A stretch of 64,000 bases of DNA, from positions 144,212,251 to 144,276,250 of the forward strand of contig NC_053499.1 of the NCBI RefSeq assembly GCF_905171775.1, in the 5' to 3' direction. The position numbers were made by a program, and so were the translations under genes. The DNA is from Rana temporaria (taxonomy: Eukaryota > Chordata > Amphibia > Anura > Ranidae). This document shows positions 33,301 through 46,127 of the stretch, piece after piece. The notes below the pieces were generated by a model. That model made no database searches. It was not told where the DNA came from and was given only the letters and a program-made list of their open reading frames with translations. How positions within the stretch are numbered: position 1 is the first letter of the stretch; each line of letters begins with the position of its first letter.

Positions 33301-36300
33301 ATGGTCAGAGACTGCAGACATGATATAGGAGATGGTCAGAGACTGCAGACATGATACAGGAGACGATCAGAGACTGCAGACATAGTACAGGAGACGATCA
33401 GAGACTGCAGACATAGTACAGGAGAAAGTCAGAGACTGCAGACAAAGTACAGGAGATGATCAGAGACTGCAGACATGATATAGGAGATGGTCAGAGACTG
33501 CAGACATGATATAGGAGATGGTCAGAGACTGCAGACATGATATTGTGTATGTATTTTTGTTTTGATGATTGTTTGAAGTTAAGAAAATCAATAAAAATAT
33601 ATTGGAATATATTTATTATATTACTGCCAGTGTCCAAAATACCCGAACAATGCCTGTACCTGATTGGATGACAATTTCCACTCGGTTCCTTACCATTTTT
33701 ACTTGAGGGACGTTGGCAAAGGGCGACAGGGCCACCCACTTAGTGAATTTCCTGATGAACCGGACAAAACTCTCTCCGTGTATGGCCCGCTGGCTAATTG
33801 AGAAAATTACATAGAGCCCAGGTTCACACTGGGTACGATTTGGTACAATTTGAGATGCGATTTCACATGTCAAATCGCATCTCAAATCGGCGGCAATGGC
33901 ACCGTCCTAATCGGTGCGACGCCGCATCTGCAGCGCTGCACCGATTTCAAAAAGTAGTTCCTGTACTACTTTTTGCGATTTTGGGCCGCGATTTACATTG
34001 AACCCTGCACAGATGTCTCTTAAATCGCGGCAAAATCGCAGCCGTAAAATCGCGATTTTACCGCAATTTTGAATTCGCAGCAGTGTGAACCTAGCCTAAG
34101 AGACATCTGTGCAGGGTTCAATGTAAATCGCGGCCCGAAATCGCAAAAAGTAGTACAGGAACTACTTTTTGAAATCGGTGCAGCGCCGCAGATGCGGCGT
34201 CGCACTGATTAGGACAGTGCCATTGCCGACAATTGCCGGCAAATGCCGCCGATTTGAGATGCGATTTGACATGTGAAATCGCATCTCAAATCGTACCAAA
34301 TCGTACCCAGTGTGAACCTGGGCTTAAATTGCAAGAATTCCAGAATAAAAAAAACATGGTGTGACCAGTCTGGTGTGGAGGAACTTGAATGTTCTGCATC
34401 ACCTGAACCCTACTGAACCCTACTGAACACATTTGGGATGAATTGGAACACCAATGGTGAGCCATATCTTCTCATCCAACATCAATACTTTGTATGGCAG
34501 GCAGGAGACACTCTCTCCGTGTTCTCCTCCTCGATGGGCACCAAGTGTGGGTCACATGAGAGGCCTATCCTGGGGTGGGTTCTTCTAGGCTACCCTAGGC
34601 ACACATGGGGAACCTTTGCTGTGTGATGTACACCAGGTACACTTGAACCTCTAAACTGTTCTCCAGTTAACTCTCTCATTCCCGTGTCAATGTCACCTTT
34701 ATTGTAACTTGTTGCATTTAGTAGGGACATGCAGAGCCTATGCCCACTCTGCCTGTCCAGCGTATGCATGTGTGAATGTGGTAGAAAACAGCCACAATGT
34801 GAAGAGTTAAATGGACATCTTTCCATGTGATTTCAGGTCCTCTCCCCGTTGGCCCAGGGTTTGTTTCATCGCGCAATCGCACAGAGTGGAGTGGCCATAA
34901 TGCGAGGATTCATCGCCAGCTCACCAAAGGAGTTCATGTTTTACAGAAATGTAAGTCATTTCCCACTTTGTATTGAACTTAAACAATGCAGAGAAACACA
35001 ACTGCCCATCAGCACACCCAAAATCCTCTGCCCATTTTAGTATGCCTGTGTTGAAGTGGCAGCTGGTGCTCAAAATTGTTGGGGGGACGCAAACAAACTG
35101 AAAAAAAAAACATCAATTGCCGCCACTGTGCCCATGAAACGCAACCAATGTGCCCATAAAACGCCGCCAGTTTGCCCCTTCAAGTGCAGCCAGTTTGCTC
35201 CCTCAAGTGCAGACAGTTTGCCCCCTCAAGTGCAGCCAGTTTGCCCCCTCAAGTGCAGCCAGTTTGCCCCCTCAAATGCAGCCAGTTTGCCCCCTCAAAT
35301 GCAGCCAGTTTGTCCCCCCAATTGCAGCCAGTTTGTATCCCCAGTTGCAGCCACTTTGTGCCCCCAAATGCAGCCACTTTGTGCCCCCAATTACCACCAG
35401 TTTGTGCCCCCAAATGCAGCCAGTTTCCCCCCCAGCCCGGCACTTACCTTCCTCGGGTTAGTGCCGTCCTCTCCACGCTCTCTCCGTACCCTCAATGTCT
35501 TCTCCTGCCCTCAATGTCACTTCAGCCAATCAGGTGACCGGTAAGCAGACCCAGTGCACCTGATTGGCTGAGAGGCGGGTCAGTGTTAGGGAAGCGATTC
35601 CCTAACACAGCACTGTTAAACACACAGCCCGTGCGCCCTCTGGTTAACCATTTGGAAGCTGATTAGAGCCCACAGGCTGTAATTGGGAAGCCTATTAGTG
35701 CCTTTGGCTCTAATCAGGCACTTCCAAAACACACCCACCACTGTTATTGAGATGGCCGGCGCTCAACAGGACACGGACACAGACACCTGAATAGTTACAA
35801 ATAATGCAGGTATGTTTTTCATGCATTGAGGCTTGAAAAGGGTCCAGTCAAAGTGGATGAGCTAGGTTTGAATTGATCCCAGGTTTAGATGGGACTTATT
35901 CCACCAGGCTCCACCTTAAACTAAATATCACTTCTAGGTGGAATACCCATTCAGTACAATATATACCACCCTAATCCCTGACCTCATGGCTGGTCTGGTC
36001 CTGCTCAGAAGATACTGAGTACCTGTGAAGGTTTTGCAGGGCACAAATAGCATCAGTAATAATAAAACATGGAGGACAGAAATGTAATGATTCCTCCTAA
36101 TCTCTACGTTTCATTTGCAGATGGTGGCTAATATGTCGGGATGTGAGCCGTCCTCTCTGATGAGCTGTCTACGGATGAAGTCTGAACAAGAGATCTCATC
36201 TATTATGTCGAACAAAGTATGCTATGTTCTCCTCCCTTCACTGTGAAACCTTGGATTGCGAGTAACGCGGTTAACGCGCGTTTCACAATACAAGCATTTT

Positions 36301-39300
36301 TTTTTTTTTTAAATCCTGACTCGGTTTGCGAGTGTTGTCTCGCAAAACGAGCAGGATTCAAGCCACAGCGGTGTGCAATACCACATTTGACCAGAGGTGC
36401 GGGGGCGCCGGAGCCGAGCACAGCCGAGCTGAACCATTCAGAAAAACCTGCAAATACTCCGTGCTCTAGCCTTTCCGAGTTCAGCCGAGCTGTCCCCGAG
36501 CCTTTCCGAACATTTTCAAGGCTCTCCGGCGCCCCCCACCTCTGGCCACATGCTGTATTGGATGCCATAGAAGTCAATGCGGAACAAATTATTTTCGTTT
36601 TCATTGACTTCTATGGGGAAACTCGCTTTGATATGCGAGTGCTTTGGATTACGAGCATTCTCCTGGAACGGATTATGCTTGTAATTCAAGGTTCCACTGT
36701 ATAGTATAACTGAATTTATGATCTGCTGGGTAATTGAGGGTTGGGGGGTGCAAACTTCCAAGCTTGTCCTGTGCACACATTAGAGAGCACCATGTCCTGC
36801 TCAGGTTAGGGCCGATCCTCGGGTCACAGCCGCCTGGGTGCAGAAATATTTCTGGCGCCCCCCCCACATGGGCGTGGTCATCTTACCAACTCCTCCCCTT
36901 TACAATTCTTTCTATGGCAACGACTCAAACACAGAGATGCTCCCCTACCACGGACAAAGGAAACAGGTTAGGTACGGACCGCCCCCCCAGCGACGTCACT
37001 GCATGGCTGGTCTCTCTCCACACAGAGACAGACACTCCTCTGACTGGAGGAGGGAGGGGGGACGGGCTTGGGCAGGAAACACAGTGGTGGCGGCGGTGAC
37101 CGGCGGAGAGAGCCGCCTCTGGACATGGACAAGGAGAAGAGGAGGGAGGGAGGGGAGCAGTCTGGTGTCTCAGTGCCCCCACCTCTGTGGCGCCTGGGTG
37201 CACGGTACCCCACGCACCTGCCTAGGATCAGCCCTGGCTCAGGTTAATTTTTTACATGACAGGTTCTCCATGTTCACATTTGTTGCACCCTTGCAGAATT
37301 TCTTGCCGTTACCAGTCTGTGTGGATGGAGTTTTCCTGCCTAAACCCCCAGAGGAGATATTGGCTGCCAAAGAAAACAACAAAGTGCCATTGATCATTGG
37401 CGTAACGGAGCAGGAATTTGGATGGCTTGCCCTAAAGGTAGGAACAATTACCCAAAATAAGCCCGCACAGAACAACCTGCTTCTAAATCTCCTCTTAGCC
37501 AGTTCCTGCCTCCACCCTCCATTTACTGTGTGACCTCTAAGACTTGGTTCACACTGCTGCGACTTGAAAGTAATGCGACTTCCAGTGTGACTTGCTTGCA
37601 ACTTAAATGCAACTTTCATGCAACTTTGGCTAAAATGTATCTGAAGTCTGATACTGTTGTATCAAAGTAGCATATATTAAGACAATCATTTTGACTTATG
37701 TTACATAGTTACATACAGTTCTGCTCATAAGTTTACATACCCTGTCAGAATTTACGGTTGCTTGGCCATTTTTCAGAGAATATGAATAATAACACAAAAA
37801 CTTTTCGTTCCCTCATGGTTAGTGTTTGGCTGAAGCCATTTATTATCAATTGTGTTTACTCTTTTTAAATCATAATGGCAATAGAAACTACACAAATGAC
37901 CCTGATCAAAAGTTTACATACCCCAGTTCTTAATACTGTGTATTGCCCCCTTTAACATCAATGACAGCTTGAAGCCTTTTGTGGTATTTGTGGATGAGGC
38001 TCTTTATCTTCTCAGATGGTAAAGCTGCCCAATCCTCTTGGCAAAAAAGCCTCCAGTTCCTGTAAATTCTTGGGCTGTCTTGCATGAACTGAAGGTTTGA
38101 GATCTCCCCAGAGTGGCTCAATGATATTGAGGTCAGGAGACTGAGATGGCCCCTCCAGAAGCTTAACTTTATTCTGCTGTAGCCAATGACAGGTGGACTT
38201 GGCCTTGTGATTTGGATCATTGTCATGTTGGAATGTCCAAGTACGTCCCATACGCAGCTTATTGGCTGATGAATGCAAATGTTCCTCCAGTATTTTTTGA
38301 TAACATACTGTATTCATGAGGTGAAGAGGATCTTTGGTAATCTATGTGTTTATTAAAAGAGTCTGGGTGCAACTTATGTGGACGGATTGCCGAAGGAATC
38401 GATCCAAACAGAGATGGGACGTTCTCCGATTCTGGTAAGGCCTCTGAGACTTTGGAAGTCTGTTGGATGTTAACTGACCCCCCCCCCCCCCAGGCAAACA
38501 TAGACGCTTTCTTGTACCTCCCAAATGTAAAGATGAGCAGGGCTAGGGACTATTGACAGAAAATCTCCCCATTGTAGTCTATAAAGCACAGGTGTCAAAC
38601 ACAAGGCCCGCGGGCCGAATCTGGCCCTCCATGCCATTTCATGTGGCCCTCGCACCTCTCCTGCAGCTGCAGCAGAGCTCCAGCCTTCCTCTGGTCCTAC
38701 TCCAGACCCTTACTTTCTGCTTTTAAGAAATGCATCCAGCTTCTTCCCACATAAGGAAAGGGGGGTGCACTGTGATGTAAGGGAGAGTGGGGGACTCAAC
38801 TTCTGATGGTGGGGGGGCTCTTGACATCTAATCTAAGGGGAGGGGATGCGCTGGACATCTAATCTTACAGATACAACCGGCCCTTTTAAAGGCAATCATA
38901 ATGCTGATGCGGCCCACGATAAAATTGAGTTTGACACCCCTGCTATAAAGGGTATAACAAGCCCACCAGACTCCACCCCTAGTTTCCATGGAAAGATGTT
39001 TTAAGTTTTAAATCTCCCTAGCCCCTTATACTAAGCCCATAAAATGCCCCAAAGATACATTATCATAGTTTTGAAAATGCTCACCACACATGTTACAATC
39101 TGAATGTACAATCTCTTTTGGATCTAGCAACAATATATGTGTCAGATGTCCCAGGACAATCTTGCATCTTGGCCATTTTTTCCACCTATGTTGTGTTCCG
39201 GGTCATATCCTGGGATCACAGCATTGACCTTATTTGAGTTACCGCACAAGCACAGTAAAATAAAATGCTTTAATTGTAATTATGGGGCGTGAGTGGGCAA

Positions 39301-42300
39301 TTCCAACATATTTAGAAGATCTTGGCAGGACCAAACCATAAAGTGGGTATGTAGGGTAAGGTGACCAGATTTTTTAAATGAAATCCGGGGACATATTTTT
39401 TTTTTTTACTAGTAATGACGGCAATTAGCGACTCTCTGCCCCTGGTCACCGCCGCCATCCGCCAAACAAGCCTGTCAAGTCTTATTCTCTAGGCCACGGC
39501 TACTACTGGGTGGGGAGCAAAGGAAGATCACTCCGCCGGGGAAGGCAAGGAGATAAGCAGGCAGGAGGCTGGCATGGACTTGAGCCAAGGCAGAAGAAAA
39601 TGCGAGCAGAGCTGAATGGGCATGCACCCGAACCAGCACATGATCATCAGAAAGGGACACAGATAATGGGAAAAAATGCACCCCCCTAAGCTAGTAGGAG
39701 TGGAGGAACAAGGGTGTGTAATTCAGAATATTTTTTTTTACTTCTGCACTGACTGTCTTTGAAATTGCCCCAGCCCCTGTTCAAATACAATCCAGGGACA
39801 AAACCGGGGACAGACTTGATCTGGGGACAGTGTCCTCAATCCGGTGACTGTCCCCGGAAACCAGGGATGTCTGGTCACCCTAATGTAGGGTAGTCACTGC
39901 CTATTTAGAGGGGGACTGGGCAGGACCAACCCACAAAGTGGCCATGATTTGAGCGCGCCCACCCCAAAAGTGTGTGGGTGGAATGTAGTGTGTCTTGATC
40001 CAGGACCATAATGATGCAAGTATACAACAATAATGTAGTAAAAGGTAAAAAAAAAAAAAAAAATGTGCATAGAGAACAAAATAAACAGCCAACACGTCAC
40101 TAGATATAAAGTGCAAAATGGAAATAAAAGACAAAAGTGTGGCGCTAAGTGAGCAAGTGAATAAAGTATGAACCTGATAAGGTAAAATAGTCAGTGCAAA
40201 ATTGAATGTGAACAAAACCAAAACATAAAAGTCCAAAGTGAATAATAAACCTCTATGGAAAGTCCATTAGACCCTTCTTGGATAATCCGGAATGAATCTT
40301 GAAAATACAGTCAAAATGGAAGAAGTGTTTTGAAGAAGCTACTTCTAGCTACACTATGATCTGGATAAATAAGAACCTTCACAGATCGAAAAAGATTGTA
40401 CAGAGATTGGGGGGAGATACAACAAATCTGGTGCAGCTGTGCATAGTAACCAATCAGCTTCCAGGTTTTATTGTCAACGCTTAAAGCGGAGGTTCACCCG
40501 CACAGGACACTATTTCCCCCTAGATTCCTGCTCGTTTTCTCTAGGGGAATCCGCTAGTTGTTTTAAAATATGATCCGTACTTACCGTTTACGAGATGCAT
40601 CTTCTCCGCCGCTTCCGGGTATGGGCTGCGGGACTGGGCGTTCCTATTTTGATTGACAGTCTTCCGAGAGGCTTCCGACGGTCGCATCCATCGCGTCACG
40701 ATTTTCCGAAAGAAGCCGAACGTCGGTGCGCAGGCGCAGTATAGAGCCGCACCGACGTTCGGCTTCTTTCGGCTACGAGTGACGCGATGGATGCGACCGT
40801 CGGAAGCCTCTCGGAAGACTGTCAATCAAGAAGGAACGCCCGCTCCCGAAGACCCATACCCCGGAAGCGACGGAGAAGATGCATCTCGAAAACGGGTAAG
40901 TACGGATCATATTTTAAAACAACTAGCCGATTCCCCTAGACAAAATGAGCATCCATCTAAGGGGAAAAGGTAAAAAAATAAATAAATGGGTGAACTCCCG
41001 CTTTAACTGATCAAGCTGAAGTTAAAAGCTGATTGGTTACTCTGCACAGCTCCACCAGATTGTGTGTGCACTAGTTTTAGTAAATCCCCCTCATTGTTGG
41101 GTCAGATTGTAATGTGGAGGATGAGCATTAGCCATGTAGTCGGGATCCAGGGAGGGTGGGAGTCGTAAATCTGAATATGATTTGGTGTTTGCTGTGTGTG
41201 CAGGGTGAGATCTCCGGTCTGGATTACACATTGCTGGACGAATACTTTGGGAACACGGAGGACCCCCTGGAAAACCGAGATCACTTTCTAGACCTGCAGG
41301 GCGATGTCATGTTTGTCATGCCAGCACTAAAGATAGCAAAACTTCACAGAGGTGTGAGGCTCCAGATCCCCCTTCATGGCCCTCATTTCAATTGTTATTG
41401 AAGAACTCACCTGAGCACTGTTTTAATCTGTATATGTGATATCAATCCAGCGATGTTTCAGAAAATCAGCCACCCTGTTCCCATTCCTCTAACAGTCAGG
41501 CACAGGGCCGATCCTAGGGTCACAGACGCCTGGGTGCAGAAATATTTATGGCGTCCCCACATGGGCGTGGTCATCTTACCAACTCCTCCCCTTTACACAT
41601 GTTTCTATGGCTACGACTCAAACACAGAGATGCTCCCCTAAAAAGTCTTCATTAGTGTCCCCCATCAGAGCCCCCTCCAGCAGGTGTCCCCCATCAGAGC
41701 CCCCTCCAGCAGGTGTCCCCCATCAGAGCCCCCTCCAGCAGGTGTCCCCCATCAGAGCCCCCTCCAGCAGGTGTCCCCCATCAGAGCCCCCTCCAGCAGG
41801 TGTCCCCCATCAGAGCCCCGTCCAGCAGGTGTCCCCCATCAAAGCCCCCGCCAGCAGGTGTCCCCCATCAGAGCCCCCTTCAGTAGATGTCCCCCATCAG
41901 AGCCCCCTCCAGCCGGTGTCCCCCATCAGAGCCCCCTCCAGTAGGTGTCCCCCATCAAAGCCCCCTCCAGCAGGTGTCCCCCATCAGAGCCCCCTCCAGC
42001 AGGTGTCCCCCATCAGAGCCCCCTTCAGTAGATGTCCCCCATCAGAGCCCCCTCCAGCCGGTGTCCCCCATCTGAGCCCCCTCCAGTAGGTGTCCCCCAT
42101 CAAAGCCCCCTCCAGCAGGTGTCCCCCATCAGAGCCCCCTCCAGCAGGTGTCCCCCATCAAAGCCCCCTCCAGCAGGTGTCCCCCATCAGAGCCCCCCCA
42201 GCAGGTGTCCCCCATCAGAGCCCCCTCCAGCAGGTGTCCCCCATCAGAGCCCCCTCCAGTAGATGTCCCCCATCAGAGCCCCCTTCAGTAGATGTCCCCC

Positions 42301-44761
42301 ATCAGAGCCCCCTCCAGCAGGTGTCCCCCATCAAAGCCCCCCCCAGCAGGTGTCCCCCATCAGAGCCCCCTCCAGCAGGCGTCCCCCATCAGAGCCCCCT
42401 CCAGCAGGTGTCCCCCATCAGAGCCCCCTCCAGCAGGTGTCCCCCATCAAAGCCCCCTCCAGCAGGTGTCCCCCATCAGAGCCCCCCAGCAGGTGTCCCC
42501 CATCAGAGCCCCCTCCAGCAGGTGTCCCCCATCAGAGCCCCCTCCAGTAGATGTCCCCCATCAGAGCCCCCTTCAGTAGATGTCCCCCATCAGAGCCCCC
42601 TCCAGCAGGTGTCCCCCATCAAAGCCCCCCCCAGCAGGTGTCCCCCATCAGAGCCCCCTCCAGCAGGCGTCCCCCATTAGAGCCCCCTCCAGCAGGTGTC
42701 CCCCATCAGAGCCCCCTCCAGCAGGTGTCTCCCATCAAAGCCCCCCCCCTAGCAGGTGTCCCCCATCAGAGCCCCCCCAGCAGGTGTCCCCCATCAGAGC
42801 CCCCCCAGCAGATGTCCCCCATATGTGGCATTTTGGTGGCACTCAGAGAGCATTTCTGGGAGTGTACGGGATGATTGGCAGAAGCTCTGGCCAACCCAGA
42901 AGCCTCTCATCACACCGCCTATGGGAGAAGAGCCGACACACGCAGAGGGGGTGGGGCAGACAGGAGCACCGGACAGAATTAATAAGTGGAGTCTAGTACC
43001 GAAACGTGTTCCGGTATTAGGCTCCGCTGTGGTACCCAGCCCAGATTCCGGGGGCAGCGGGAGGTATGCGCTCTTGTCAGTTGCCAGCGGAGAGAGCGAG
43101 CGGGATGGAGAACTGCTGCACCCGCTACATGCGCTCCGCCTCTGGACACAGACAAGGAGGAGGGAGCGGAGCACCCCGTGCACCCTGCCTAGGATCGGCC
43201 CTGGTCAGGCACATGGGAAAAATTCTAAATATTGGGACCTGTATGTAGCCACTCCCCTTCAGTATTCCATAGGTGTGTTGGTCAGAACCAGGTAAAAAGC
43301 TGAGCTCTCAAAGTGTCTTCTGTCCTGCCCCGAGTGACCTGTGATGGATTAGCTGTGTCAGCAACAGTCCCTAAAATAGTCAGAATTGTTCACATTCTGC
43401 AGGTGGCCATGGCATCACCCACTGTATCCATTCCACTATGGATGGTGGTGGAATGTAACAGAAGAGTTAGGAAACAACTTTCCATGTAGTTCACCAACCA
43501 CCAAGCAAAGTGTTTATGACTGACAGCTGGAAGCTTAAGGCGGCATAATATGGGCACAGTAGATCAAGGAACAAAGTACAGGGGTGGTGGGAACCCCTCA
43601 TAATGGGCACAGCAAGTGTACACACCCAGGAACTCAGTGCAGGGATGGTGGGAACCCCTCATAATGGACACAGCAGGTGTGTAGACTTAGGCCCCATACA
43701 CACCATAGAATCTATCCGCAGATAAATCCCATCAAATGGGTTTCTGCGGATAGATCCTATGGTGTGTACACGCCAACGGATATTTATCCGCAGAGAAATC
43801 TCCCCTGGGATGGATTTCCAGCAGATGGATATTTGCTGACATGCACAACAAATCCATCTGCTGGAATCCATTCCAACGGATGGATCCGCTCGTCTGTACA
43901 GACTTACCGGATCCATCCGTCTAAAGGGATTCCCCGCACGCGTCGTAATGATTTGACACATGCGTGGAATTCCTTATATGACAGCGTCGCGCCCGTCGCC
44001 GCGTCATAATAGCGGCGACGGCGCGACACGTCATCGGCAGAGGATTTCAGCGCGGATTTCAATGCGATGGTGTGTACACTCCATCGCATAGAAATCCTCT
44101 GAAATCCTCGAGAGGATTTATCCGCGGATACGGTCCGCTGGACCGTGTCTGCGGATAAATCCTCTCGTGTGTATGGGGCCTGAGAAACTCAATGCAGAGA
44201 TGGTGGGAATACCTCAAATTGGATTTTGGGTTTCAGTGAAGGGATCTTATAAATGCAGTGATGGAGAGATAACAGATAGTGATAAATAATTTAAAGGGGT
44301 TGTAAAGCTTTGTGTTTTTTCACCTTAATGCATCCTATGCCTTAAGGTGAAAAAACACCTTGCACTCTCGGGAACCCCAGCCCCCCCATTTTACTTACCT
44401 AAACCACGAAACTCTGTGGGCTCGTTCCCGCGATGGTTTACCCCAGCTTGAGGCGGCTCGTCATTGGAGATGGATAGCAGCGCAGCCACTGCATCCCGCT
44501 GCTGTCAATCCAATCAATGATGCGGCACGCTGGGAGGCGGGGCCGAGTCATACAGTCAGCGGCTATAGCCGCCGGCTGTATCACAGAAGCGTGCCCGCAA
44601 GCTAACCCCCTTGGGAGAGAGCTTCCCAAGAAGGGGGTTAGCTCTTGAGGGGTGGAGCCCAGACAGCCGCCGAGGGACCCCAGAAGACCAGGATCGGGGC
44701 CACTCGGGCAAAACGAACTGCACAGTGGAGGTAAGTATGAAATGTTTGTTATTTAAAAAAA

Positions 44762-44856
<95 letters not shown>

Positions 44857-46072
44857 TTACAACCCCTTTAAGGCTCCATTCACAACAGTGTTGTTACAAA
44901 ATAAAAGCTATATTTTAAGATTTAATATCTCAAAGCTATGATAAGAGTTAAGTAAGAGTTCTTTTGACAAGAATTGAAAGCTTCAATACAATAAACATTT
45001 ATTAGAGCTTATACAAAGTCTAATCTAACACACAGAACCTATCTATAGTCTCAAACAAGACCATAGGTTAAAATACATACATTTACATGAAGGAATCTAG
45101 AGCATATTCCTCTAAAACATTAGATTACAAGCGTGTGCAGTTGCTAAATGTAAATATAACATGCCTATATCATAGTTACCCTTTTAGACCCATCCTTAAA
45201 GTGGAGGTTCACCCTCAAAAAACATTCTGACATCACATGGAGTCGAGCCATCCTACCGACAGAATGCCGGTGTTTTTTTTTTTTTATCAGCACATACCTC
45301 GTTATCACGATTTTCACCCCCCGGCAATCCCGCGGGACTGGCCGTTCCCAAGCACTGCCTGTGATTGACAGGCTTCCGAACGGCGCATACTGCGCGTCAC
45401 AGGTTGCCGACAGAACCCGAACGTCGGTGCGCAGGCGCCGTATAGAGCCGCACCGACGTTCGGGTTTTTTTTTCAGTATGCGCCGTTCGGAAGCCTGTCA
45501 ATCACAGGCAGTGCTTGCGAACGCCCAGTCCCGCGGGATTGCCGGGGGGTGAAAATCGTGATAACGAGGTATGTGCTGAGAAAAAAAAAAAAAAACACCG
45601 GCATTCTTTCGGTAGGATGGCTCGACTCCATGTGATGTCATATTTTTTTTTGAGGGTGAACCTCCACTTTAAGGCCAGGTGTCCATAAAGTGAGCTCCAT
45701 AAATCTGTGCTGTGGAGTATATCTCTCTATGCTGACGTCCCATTGGTTGGCCTAGCTAGGATCACGATTGGAGGCCTGACTACATAAGTCAGCCCCCTTT
45801 CATGCAAATCCTGGTGACTATAATTTTCCCAGGGTTAACAGGGTGTGGCTATCTTGATTGAACATCCCAGCATGGGGTCAGTCACAGAAAGGGGTTCAAC
45901 TCACTGACTCCGTATTGTCTAGTAACTTAACAAAGGCTTTGCTATGTGCTAAATGCCATGACTTAGCATGCTAAATGAACAATATACTTTGTATGCTGAA
46001 TAAAATGTCTTCAGCCACTACTAAGAGAAACATATTCATAATTACAATATATATATATATATTCATACACAG

Positions 46073-46127
<55 letters not shown>

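Noticed and set aside
36838..37533. 231-codon open frame overlapping esterase exon 8
   Set aside because: Only 37297-37437 is exon. The rest is a hAT element and introns that happen to stay open; the conserved splice sites define the exon.
41607..42996. Several 60-196-codon proline-rich open frames
   Set aside because: All come from the 29-bp satellite, whose period keeps three frames open.
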